64,000 bases of DNA, taken from contig NC_090438.1 in NCBI RefSeq assembly GCF_031143425.1, positions 773,089,138-773,153,137 of the forward strand, given 5' to 3'. How positions within the stretch are numbered: position 1 is the first letter of the stretch; each line of letters starts with the position of its first letter. Shown here piece by piece: positions 44,791 to 54,103 of the stretch. Source of the DNA: Pleurodeles waltl (Eukaryota > Chordata > Amphibia > Caudata > Salamandridae). The notes under the pieces were generated by a model. The model did no database searches, was not told the DNA's origin, and was given only the letters and a program-made list of their open reading frames with translations. The position numbers and the translations under genes were made by a program.

Positions 44791-44856
44791 CCTGGAATTG
44801 CAGGGTCCTGCCCATTCAACATAAATGTCAATTTACTCTGAAACAAAAACACATGC
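44791..44856. other. 66-bp ERV env fragment inside the Gmr1 LTR
   Basis: All 66 bases match 38719-38784 in the same orientation. The 3' LTR lacks the fragment and reads straight from the gagatgctctctggcgtggg region to acgagacagagg. Possible origins are template switching, gene conversion with the surrounding ERV, or an assembly join. Confidence 0.85.
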
Positions 44857-45149
44857 GGACGAGACAGAGGTGGAGGAAGACAGCCCCAAAGCAGAAGAGC
44901 ACGACGAAGACCGGAGGAATCCGTGCTGGATCGCAGACGACTCCTCTGGAGGCAGCCACTGGAAGCAACCCACAAAAGACAACGGCAGCCGGATCTTTGC
45001 GACCTCAGGACCGGAGAACCAGGAAGGCAGAGAACCCAACAACCCGGCCACATTCTAGGAAGAGCGTGGCCCTCGCAGGTACGGTCCCACAGTGGACAGG
45101 TCTGCGTGGTGAAAAGGGAGGCGGGAGGTGGGAGACGGGAGGTATGAGT

Positions 45150-45175
45150 AAGGGTATAAAAGGAGGGGAAAAATA
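45150..45175 (+). promoter_or_regulatory. Gmr1 LTR core promoter (TATA box)
   Basis: gggtataaaaggagg at 45153-45167 is a good TATA box inside the 5' LTR. The corresponding segment is deleted from the 3' LTR, near 50533. Confidence 0.7.
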
Positions 45176-45820
45176 AGTAGTTAACAGAAAGCAGCAGTAG
45201 CATACGCAGGGCAGCCATGAAGATTGTTTTGTTTATGTTTCCCCGGGTCTAAAGGAAAGCAGGGAAAAAAAGTACACAGCCGGTAGAAGGCTTTTTTTTT
45301 TTGGTTTGAGAAAACAATCCCCAAATAGTGAAAGGGAGAAAAAGAACAGCAATCAGGGACGGAACAGGGAGAGAGAAAAAAAAGAGGACCAAAACCACAA
45401 TAAAAGAGAAGAGAGAGAGCCAAAACTACAACAAGTGATAATAGAAACAGAAGAACAGGGAGAGCAGAAGATAGCTGTGGGCAAGAAGAACCACATGGAC
45501 AATAAGAGCTAGAGCAAGAAAAAAAACTACAAGACAAAGACAAGATAGAGAGGAAAAAGAAACAAAAAAATAAGAAAAAGAGAAAACCTCTTACCATTTC
45601 GCCAACAGATGTTTTATTTCTTTTCCTCCCACATGCGCCTCCTGAGACTCCACCTGGAAGTAAGAAAACAAGAGACGAGAAAACTCCTGTAAAGGCCAGA
45701 ACCCGGACCAAAGGAAACAGATAAAGACTACATCCTACGCTCCCATAATTCCATAATCAATAAAGAGACATCTGTATAGTACTGCTGCTTACGAGTCATC
45801 ATTACGGTACCCTACCACAG

Positions 45821-45837
45821 TGGTGTCAGAAGTGGGA
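45821..45837 (+). other. Gmr1 primer-binding site (tRNA-Leu)
   Basis: TGGTGTCAGAAGTGGGA lies one base after the 5' LTR. It is complementary to the 3' end, including CCA, of vertebrate tRNA-Leu as I remember that sequence. Confidence 0.8.
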
Positions 45838-45875
45838 AATTCTAAGGACAAATTCCCAAAGGATCAGGGGCCGTA

Positions 45876-46754
45876 ATGGAAGAGAAACCCTCCCTTGCCG
45901 ACATGATAGCCCAACTAGCGGAAGGGCAGCAACAACTTCAGTTGGTATGTGAGGAGCAATTAAGAGAAGCGAAAGAAGAAAGAGGTGCATTACAGACTGC
46001 GTTAAAAAGCCAGGGAACAATAATAGCAAATAACCAACTGGTACATGAAACTGTCCTGGGAAAATCAACCAACACCATAGCCCATATGGGGGTGCATCCG
46101 AACGTTCCGAGTAGTGTCCTTCAAAAGTATCAGGACAATGAGGACCCAGACTTATTTTTTACTAATTTTGAGAGAGTCGTGAGTTCCGCCAATTGGCCCT
46201 CTGACAAATGGGGCCAGTATATAGCCCCATTATTAACTGGAACTTTACAAGCAGCTTACCAGGCCGTCAATCCGGGATGGGTCACGCCTTACAACGAAAT
46301 TAAGAAAGCTATCTTGGAACGCATTGGGCTAGACCAGGAAAGTTATTGTGTGCGGTTCTGGCAAACCAAATGGATGCCCCAAGAAAATCCCTGCACTCTG
46401 TATTATAGGGTACACCATGCAGGGGGAAGATGGTTAAAACCCACAGAGACTTCCAAGAATGAGATGTTTGAAGCCATTATCTTAGAGCAATATTTAGATG
46501 CCCACCCACCCATCACCCGAAACTGGATCAGACACCATCTGGACCACAATAATCGTTCAGCAATAGATCTGGCCTGTGCAGTCCACAGTGCACCTGATTT
46601 TAGAGGGGCCCAATCAAGAAGCAGCCCGCGTACTCCCAAACCCCTCTTCTCAAAACCACTAGCGGGTCCCAGTAGTGACCGATCAGCTACCCCTCGTCCG
46701 GCTCCCTCCCGAGATTTCCTGTCCAGACCCCAATGTTTCAATTGTGGAGAATGA
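45876..46754 (+). pseudogene. gag: Gmr1 gag with SCAN-like capsid domain
   Basis: The 292-residue frame starts MEEKPSLADMIAQLAEGQQQ with a coiled-coil-like N-terminus. The middle (DPDLFFTNFERVV, WGQYIAPLLTGTLQAAYQAV) is the capsid N-terminal half. The next part (RVHHAGGRWLKPTETSKNEM, FEAIILEQYLDAHPPITRNW) closely follows the pattern of vertebrate SCAN domains (RxWLxPExxTKEQILELLVLEQFL). It is established that the SCAN domain derives from the gag capsid of Gmr1-like elements. The C-terminus has a CCHC knuckle start, CFNCGE, broken by TGA (46752-46754); GHIARHC follows in frame, so readthrough would restore the finger. Confidence 0.85.
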
Positions 46755-47345
46755 GGGCATATAGCCAGACACTGCCCCTTAAAAAAGGAACCCGAGGAAC
46801 CTATGGAGATAGGGATGACAAAGGGCTGTGTTTTATGGCTGGGACATAATATGGAGAAATATACCACCTCCATGTGGATAAATAACAAAAAAAGAAATGT
46901 ACTGATCGACTCCGGCTGTAGCCAAAGTGTGATAAAACATGCATACGTGCAACCCGACCAGTGGGTACCCAATGTGCAAGTCCTAATTACATGCGTACAT
47001 GGAGATCGGAAGATCTACCTGGTGGCCACAATAGAGCTGAAATGAAGAGGACGGGAGGAGTACCTTTCTGTGGGAGTAATCCCGGACTTAGGGGAAGACA
47101 TGATAATAGGAACAGATATTGAGGATTTTTTCCAGTTGCTGAATATGGCAAATCAGGAAAACATAGCGTTGAGATGGTGGAAAGAAGCTCCCTTTGTCTC
47201 CTCTACCATAGAAGACACCAACCAAGGAGGAAAACTCAGTAAAAAGGAAAATCGCGAACAAAAACATTTCTACCATAAAAAGACAGCCTGTGCCACAACC
47301 CCTCTCGATATCAGTCCCACAGCAATCATGACTATCGCAGGTCAA
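46755..47345 (+). pseudogene. pol: Gmr1 protease region
   Basis: In frame with gag after the TGA, the sequence completes the zinc knuckle and continues to the aspartic protease: NVLIDSGCSQSVI (active-site Asp in DSG), then a TGA near 47042, and MIIGTDIEDFF as the second protease landmark. The distal part to 47345 is a linker leading to the integrase. Confidence 0.75.
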
Positions 47346-47453
47346 TTCTGACAGGCCCAGAGAGAGGATCCCACTCTGGAGAATGCCTGGCACTTAGCCT
47401 TAGCACCTGATTCCCCTTCGGTAGGTCCTACCTTTTGACTTACCAACGAGTTA

Positions 47454-48748
47454 TTGTATAGAAGAGGCTCAGATAACCCAGATAGGAAGCCACAGTTGGT
47501 GGTTCCCCAACGCTACCGGGAACAGGTCCTACATCTAGCCCATGGGGACAATGGGGAAGGTCATTTAGGAAGGGGGAAGATTGAGGAGGCTATCCTGACA
47601 CGGTTTTATTGGCCCGGGGTGTACAGGGATATTAGAAGACATTGCCAGGAATGTCCCAAGTGCCAACTCATCAACCCGTCCCCCAATCATCCTGTTACCC
47701 TCCAACCACTACCCATAATAGATATCCCATTTACCAGGGTAGGAATGGATTTAGTGGGTCCCTTAACCCCCTCGGTTAGGGGGTGTCAGTATTTGTTAGT
47801 AATAGTAGACTATGCTACCCGGTACCCTGAGGCCATTCTGCTAGCTAGCATGACCATCAAAACGGTAGCCCAGGCCAGAAAGAAGTGTTCTCCCAAGTAG
47901 GTTTTCCCAAATAGATACTCATGGACCAGGGCACTCCTTTCATGTCTCGACTGATGTCTAAAATTTGTCAAACTCTCGGGGTAAAACAGATTTGGACCTC
48001 AGTCTATCACCCACAAACTGATGGTCTTGTGGAACGCTACAATAAATCGATTAAAACCTTGTTGAGAAAACTCATAAATGATTCAGGAAAAGATTGGGAA
48101 AGAAAGATACCGCTGGTACTCTATGCACTCCGCACCCATATACAGTCGTCTACCGGATACAGTCCATTTGAGGTATTATTTGGTAGACAACCACGAACCC
48201 TGTTAAAAATGTTGGCCTAACAATGGGAGGAAACGGAGGATGATTTGAAAGACAGCCTCACGTATACAAAAGATCTCAAAGAAAACTTGCAGAAAGTATG
48301 GGAAGAAGCTCATCAGACCCTAAGAGAAGCACAAGAGAAACAGAAAGACCATCATGATGCACATAGTAGCCCACGCAGCCTAACAATACGGCAGAAAGTG
48401 TTGGTCTTATTACCCACTACTGAGAATAAACTCTTTGCACGATGGCAGGGCTCATATACTATTCTCGATAAAGTCACACCTACCACATACAAAATCGAAA
48501 TACCTGATGGGTCAGGTCGTGAGCAGATCTATCACATTAATCTACTTAAAACATGGTATGACCAGACAGAGAAGGAGGCTGTCCCCAATTTGTATATAAG
48601 CAGTAATCCTGACAGTGACATTCACATATATCCCACAAAAGAAAGCAACCAAACCAAAACAATACTGCCCCACATCAGTGAGACGCTCTCACAGGATCAG
48701 CAGTCCCAATTAAAACAGCTAGTCCTAACTAGTTGCAAGGTCTTCTAA
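47454..48748 (+). pseudogene. pol: Gmr1 integrase, upstream of RT
   Basis: The zinc-binding domain has H in HGDNGEGHLG and CQECPKC. The core has MDLVGPLTP (first Asp), LMDQGTPF (second Asp, after a stop and frame change near 47900) and GLVERYNK (Glu). Then come LRTHIQSSTGYSPFEVLFGR and, after another stop at 48218, the C-terminal domain (LFARWQGSYTILDKVTPTTY, YHINLLKTWYD). The three catalytic residues are all present. Its position before the reverse transcriptase is the diagnostic feature of the element. Confidence 0.88.
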
Positions 48749-48769
48749 AAAAAAACCTGGTCGCACTCA

Positions 48770-49786
48770 CATGATTCAGCACCTCATACGTACCATAGGG
48801 GATAGAGTAGCTCGACAACGTCCATATAGGATCCCAGAGGCCAAATGACAGGTGGTGGAACAGGAAGTTAGAGAGTTGCTATCCGCAGGAATCATTGAAC
48901 CCTCCTCATTCCGTGGTGTTCCCCCATAGTCCTAGTACCAAAACCGGACGGATCTACTAGGTTCTGTGTTGACTTTCGACAGGTAAATGCACTATCCCAT
49001 TTTGACTCCTACCCCATGCCCCGGATAGATGAGTTATTAGAAAGGTTAGGAGAGGCGGCCTATATGTCAACATTAGATCCAACAAAAGGGTACTGGCAGA
49101 TTCCCCTTAAGGAGGAGGATAGGGAAAAAAATGCCTGTGCCACCTCCTCAGGCTTCTATCAATTTACGGTCCTCCCCTTCGGCCTTCTTGGGGCACCAGC
49201 CACATTCCAAAGAGTCATTGACATGGTTCTACGGCCTTTTCAGGCCTTTGCTGCCGCTTATTTGGATGATATCGTTGTGTATAGCAATACCTGGGAAGAG
49301 TATATCTCACATTTAGAAAACATCATACAAGCACTGCATACGGCCAACCTCACTGCAAACCCTGACAAATGCAAGCTAGGGCATGATTCCATCAGATATC
49401 TCGGATATGTAATAGGACATGAGAAAGTCCAACCACAAATTGAGAAAGTTCAGGCCATCACACACATTCCCCCTCCCCGCCAGAAGAAGGACATTAGAGC
49501 TTTGCTTGGTATGGTTGGCTATTACAGACGATTTATTCCACATTTCTCGGATATTGCCGCCCCTTTCACTGACTTGTTAGGGAAAACTAAGTCCAATCTG
49601 ATTCCCTCCCTCTCTACTGCTGAATTGCACAGTTTAGAAATGCTCAAGACCGTTTTGGTATCTGAGCCTGTGCCCTGTTGTCCTGATTTCAGTAAGCCAT
49701 TTCAAGTACAGACTGATGCTTCTACTTTGGGGCTGTGTTGTCACAACAGGGTGAGGACGGCTTCTATCATCCCATTGTGTATTTGA
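48770..49786 (+). pseudogene. pol: Gmr1 reverse transcriptase
   Basis: Broken frames at 48770-48930 lead into VLVPKPDGSTRFCVDFRQVN. The long frame from 49016 has STLDPTKGYWQIPL, FQFTV-type FYQFTVLPFGLLGAPATFQR, the catalytic box AAYLDDIVVYS (YLDD intact), and the thumb LLGMVGYYRRFIPHFSDIA. Its end reads FQVQTDAS, the beginning of RNase H, before a frameshift near 49735. Confidence 0.92.
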
Positions 49787-50100
49787 GCCGCAAATTGTTA
49801 CCCCATGAACAGCATTATCCCACTTTGGAGAAGGAATGTTTGGCCATCAAATGGGCAGTTGAGTCTCTCCGTTACTACTTGGCGGGTCGGCCTTTTACCT
49901 TACTTACTGATCACGCCCCGTTAGCCTGGTTGGCACGTCATAAGGACATGAACGCCAGAGTCCTCCATTGGTTTTTGTCCTTACAATCTTTCTCTTTTCA
50001 GGTACAGCACTCTCCTGGCTCCCAGCTCACTAATGCGGATTTCCTGTCCCGTTATCCGTCTGCTCTGTGGCACCAACGGCCACAATCTAGGGGTGGTGAG
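49735..50100 (+). pseudogene. pol: Gmr1 RNase H
   Basis: The frame reads PIVYLSRKLLPHEQHYPTLE, KECLAIKWAVESLRYYLAG, FTLLTDHAPLAWLARHKD and SPGSQLTNADFLSRYP, the usual Ty3/gypsy RNase H landmarks. It is shifted relative to the RT frame. The frame runs on into the 3' LTR. Confidence 0.9.
50089..50100 (+). other. Gmr1 polypurine tract
   Basis: aggggtggtgag lies immediately before the 3' LTR start TGTGATGG, the place for plus-strand priming. Confidence 0.75.
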
Positions 50101-51142
50101 TGTGATGGGCCGCTCCCGGCATCACGTCATCAGTGCCCCAGAGGCACTGAGGCCTCAGACTGGCTGTACCTGGAAGCACTAGCGGGTGTGGCCAATCCGC
50201 AACAGCTTCGGAGCACTCTGGGCTCCATACGCACAGCAGAGATGCTCTCTGGCGTGGGGACGAGACAGAGGTGGAGGAAGACAGCCCCGAAGCAGAAGAG
50301 CATGACGAAGACCGGAGGAATCCCTGCTTGATCGCAGATGACTCCTATGGAGGCAGCCACTGGAAGCAACCCACGAAAGACGACATTGGGTGGATCTTTG
50401 CAACCCCAGGACCGGAGAACCAGGAAGGCGGAGAACCCAACACCTCAGCCACGCTCTAGGGAGAGTGTGGCCCTCACAGGTATGGTCCCCCAGTGGACAG
50501 GTCTGTGTGGTGAAAACGGAGGCGGGAGGTGGGTCTAGAGGAAAGTGGGGAAAAGAGGTACACAGCCAGTAGAAGGCTTATTTTTTTTTTTGGTTTGAGA
50601 AAACAATCCCCAAATAGCGAAAGGGAGAAAAAGAACAGCAATCAAGGACGGGACTGCGAGAGAGAGAGAAAAAAAGGATAAATTTAAAAAAAAAAGAAAA
50701 GAGAGCCAGATCCACAATAAAAGAGAAGAGAGAGAGCCAAAACTACAACAAGTGATAATAGAAACAGGGAAAAGAAAACCGGGGAGAGCAGAAGATAGCT
50801 GTGGGCAAGAATAACTACATAGACAATAAGAGCTAGAGCAAGAAAAAAAACTACAAGACAAAGACAAGATAGAGAGGAAAAAGAAACAAAAAATAAGAAA
50901 AAGAGAATACATCTTACCATTTCGCCAACAGATGTTTTATTTCTTTTCCTCCCACATGCGCCTCCTGAGACTCCACCTGAAAGGAAGAAAACAAGAGACG
51001 AAAAAACTCCTGTAAAGGCCAGAACACAGACCAAAGGAAACAGATAAAGACTACATCCTATGCTCCTGTAATCCCATAATCAATAAAGAGACATTTGTAT
51101 AGTACTGCTGCTTACGAGTCATCATTACGGTATCCTACCACA
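50101..51142 (+). repeat. Gmr1 3' LTR, with TATA segment deleted
   Basis: It is clearly the partner of 44644-45819, with scattered substitutions. It lacks about 115 bp that contain the TATA box (junction near 50533) and lacks the env fragment. It has extra sequence agaggcactgaggcc (about 50139). Confidence 0.9.
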
Positions 51143-52300
51143 GGGCATTACTCAATGCTTTGAAAACCTTAATCTTTTCTACTTTTGTTTATTCAAAATC
51201 AAGTCAGGAAATTACTTTTCATCACATGATTCCTTTCACCCATGTTCTAAACCAATTGCCTCTCACGGACGGCTGCCAATCCGTGCGCGACCCTTCTCAC
51301 TAAGCGACCTATCCCAGCGCGGCTCCAATGACGACACACTCACACGTACTGCGGCTGACAAAGTCTTGCGGCTCGTCCTCCTAAACTCCGATCTTCACAA
51401 AACTAATGCAAAATATTGCGAGCACCAATCAAAAACCAAAAACAAATCTGCTGGTTTACTACAGAAAAGGTAACACAATTGCTTCAGAAACCTTGCGGAT
51501 TTTCATTGATGGCTCTTCTCGTGCATGCAGCTATTCCTCTTTCTCGGTCTCCCAGATTTGTAAGCAAAATTCGACCCGCAAATTTTACTCTTAACTGATC
51601 AATGGGTCTGTCCTGATGCACATAGGACTCGCCAAATCTCAGTCGAAATTTTCTCTCGCCCACTTTAATTCACACTCTGACTTATTGACCACGCCTGATC
51701 AACCTACTAAACCAGACAAATTACAACATATAACCAAGTGTCTCGTACACTTTCCAATATACTCTGGAATCTTAGATCACACAGGGTCTGTACGTCAACA
51801 ACCACGTGGATTTTTTTTTAGCACAAAGCGCCACACACATATGAAGTTCAACGACTTCCCTACTCTCACACTGGGGAGTATGCACATTCCTACTAAAACT
51901 TCATTTGGAGTACGCAAACTCCCTAAAATCCTCACAAACCTCGCAACTCACCTGCGATCTGCATAAGCTGTGCAAGCGCGATCTATTTCACTCACTCTAT
52001 CACTAGAACACAGAGAACATCCCCAACAACCACTAGCAGGATCCTGGATCTGAGAAAATCATTTATGGGCTTAAGGGAACATCATTATCTCTCCAATTAT
52101 CATCACTGAAAAACAAAATCCAAATCTCAATAATATTGAACTCTCCAAAGGACCAGCTTCAAACCGCTACCATCCCTGGGAACACCTGTGACTGTATATT
52201 GCACATCGATGGTATGCTCCTAAGGAGACGAACCATTGGTCTTTTACCGTCTCTGTTATCACGCTGTACCGGACACCCATGACAAGCTCTTAAGGAGACT
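51143..52300 (-). other. ERV leader region between primer-binding site and gag
   Basis: This is about 1.15 kb read on the minus strand between the primer-binding site and the interrupted gag. No coding frame with a recognisable domain is found on either strand. Packaging signals would lie here, but I cannot point to one. Confidence 0.5.
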
Positions 52301-52319
52301 AACCATCAGTCTGCTACCA
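52301..52319 (-). other. ERV primer-binding site resembling initiator tRNA-Met
   Basis: On the minus strand TGGTAGCAGACTGATGGTT starts four bases after the 5' LTR. As I recall it, the complement of the vertebrate initiator tRNA-Met 3' end is TGGTAGCAGAGGATGGTT; the ERV differs by one base and one extra base. Confidence 0.6.
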
Positions 52320-52323
52320 TTAG

Positions 52324-53617
52324 TGCTAGCGCATCAGACCTTAATAAGTATACTTACAAGGGGATGCAAATAGGTCGATGAACCTTTTGACTCGCAATCA
52401 AGAACTTCTTACCATAGTTCCAGTACATAATAAATAATCAGCACACAATAATCAACAATCATTAGTAATCAATAAAATCAATAATCAATGGAGTCAGTAA
52501 ATGTTACGCACCATGACCTTTCTGTCATGAATAACCACGCTTTCAGTAAAAATGTGGTAAGTTTATTTCCCTCTATTAAAAACGCGAAGGTCATGTAGAT
52601 AAATCTCAAAATCAAATTGAACACATATAAAAACAACACTGGTTGTTCAAAGCTGCGGAAAAAAAGCAATCTAATCAAAACTTGAACCACAACACATTCT
52701 AGAGCTGCAGTGCAAATCAATAGCAGAGTCAGCTGCAACAAAGATATAACATACATGGAATTCAGCAAAGGTAATTCATAAATCATTAGTCCCTGTCATC
52801 ATCAGTCATTTGAGATGGCCCTTAACTAACATCAGATTAGCATAAGCATGTTTGCTTCATGCAAAACAAATTAGAAACACAAATTTGGAAAACATCTAGC
52901 TAGAGATCTATCAAAACAGCGCAGTTAGTACCTACAAAGGAAAGGCATAAGATGCATAACAGTCACAGTTTACCATTATATACCTAATGGTATGGCTCAG
53001 CAAAGCAGAATCAGCCTCTGTCCTGAGGTCATCAGTCGATCAGCAAAGCATCAGGCTCTCAGCCAGAGAACATGAGCCCAATTTCAGTATGAATCTCAAT
53101 TAATTCTAATATTTTACTATTCGCATGCAGTTGATTGGACCACTTTATGATGTTCTCATCATCCGGCTCGTCAAGTAACAATATTGTTGCATCTTCAGCT
53201 CCAGTCAATATCTATAATTCCTTGCAGTCGGTTCTCACTAAAAAACTTCTGTTAAGCACATTTAACAAGACAATGGACATTTCACAGTTTAATTCACTAT
53301 GTCAGCAAATTTATTAAACGCTAAGAAATACAGCTTCTGCATGAGGCCTGGCAAAATAGGCCAAGACACTCACTAAGTTAAGGCCTACAATTAATAAAGC
53401 TAAAACATACTTCATAATCCTTAATATGACTTATTACTGCATTAGTCTAATACAATTTCAACATTTCACAAGTATTAATCATTAATTAGTTCATTTTGTG
53501 GACATTGGTGGCCATTCTTCGAGGTCACATTTTCAAACACGTGCATTATTTTTCTACGTTAATTCATTTTCTACATAAACTCATTAATATATTTTATTAA
53601 AGATACCTGTGCCAGCA
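52324..53617 (-). repeat. ERV 5' LTR
   Basis: It runs from tgctagcgc to gccagca (1294 bp) and aligns with the 3' LTR throughout. It lacks the MITE and shows the empty target site near 52974-52984. The ATAT after 53617 pairs with 35794-35797. Confidence 0.9.
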
Positions 53618-53621
53618 ATAT

Positions 53622-54100
53622 CTAGGTGCAGTGCCTTCTGTCAGTGTGATCTTGCCTGGCTATGTCAAACGTTCTGGGTATGTTTGGGGGTGTGCTCTGT
53701 AGTGCTGTCATTAGGTGTGTATGGTGTGTATGGTGTGTGTATGTGTATCAGGTGTGGGGTATTGGTATTGTCCAATGTGGTGCAGTGTTCTGGTGAAGGT
53801 GCTTTTTTACCCGCAGCGGTTCAGACAGCCAATGGATTGCTGCCATGCTAAGACCACGGTGCTGATTTGTGTTTCGTGATTTGGAGGGTGGGATGTTGTC
53901 GGCGTGGCGGTGCTGGTGGTGCAGACGCTTCTTTCACGCTGTCATTCAGGCCAATGGTGTGAGTTTTTTGGTATTTTTTTGTGGGTGTTGTGTTGGTCAC
54001 TCGTAATACGGTGGTCTTCAGACTGCCATCACTGGTGGTCTTTTGGCACCCGCTTACACGTCGGTCTTCGGTAAAGACTGCCGAAGTCAGAATGACCACC
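53622..54100 (+). mobile_element. Harbinger copy H3, right end
   Basis: This continues H3 after the ERV: tgtgtatgtgtatcaggtgt and tgtccaatgtgg match H1 near 8703-8745 and follow SANT-A. The end gaatgaccacc at 54100 is the inverse of the left end at 28709, followed by TTA. No gene lies in this piece. Confidence 0.78.
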
Positions 54101-54103
54101 TTA

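Larger units (their letters stand above)
44644..45819 (+). repeat. Gmr1 5' LTR, with an env fragment inside
   Basis: It begins TGTGATGGGCCGCTCC and ends CTACCACA. Against the 3' LTR it keeps about 115 bp with the core promoter but has foreign sequence at about 44775-44856 replacing about 17 bp. Positions 44791-44856 are identical to ERV env 38719-38784. The downstream part carries an A/G-rich tract (45300-45590) and AATAAA near 45760. Confidence 0.9.
44644..51142 (+). mobile_element. Gmr1-type Ty3/gypsy retrotransposon with integrase before RT
   Basis: The element is bounded by two LTRs (44644-45819, 50101-51142). The outer flanks GGGGA (44639-44643) and GGGCA (51143-51147) are a likely 5-bp duplication with one change. 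The order inside is primer-binding site, gag, protease, integrase, reverse transcriptase, RNase H, polypurine tract. Integrase ahead of reverse transcriptase is the mark of the Gmr1-like group of deuterostome Ty3/gypsy elements. There is no env. Stops occur in gag, protease, integrase and before RT, so it is defective. Confidence 0.92.
35798..53617 (-). mobile_element. Endogenous retrovirus (gamma/epsilon-like), minus strand, with nested insertions
   Basis: The LTRs are 52324-53617 (5') and 35798-37972 (3'), each with TGCTAGCGC-type inverted ends, and ATAT lies on both outer sides (35794-35797, 53618-53621). Reading leftward from the 5' LTR: primer-binding site, leader, gag remnant, reverse transcriptase, RNase H, integrase, env, polypurine tract, 3' LTR. 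Two elements sit inside: a Gmr1-type retrotransposon in gag and a hairpin MITE in the 3' LTR. All genes carry stops and shifts. A 4-bp duplication and an integrase C-terminus with the WKGPYQVVL type of motif fit the gamma/epsilon group. Confidence 0.9.

Noticed and set aside
45181..45711. 176-aa Phe/Ser-rich minus-strand frame, and its copy at 50535-51034
   Set aside because: They are antisense to the A/G-rich tract of the Gmr1 LTRs, low complexity and present because the LTR is duplicated.
46100..46600. Host SCAN-domain zinc-finger gene
   Set aside because: The SCAN-like part is followed in frame by a CCHC knuckle, protease and integrase, and is enclosed by LTRs, so it is retrotransposon gag.
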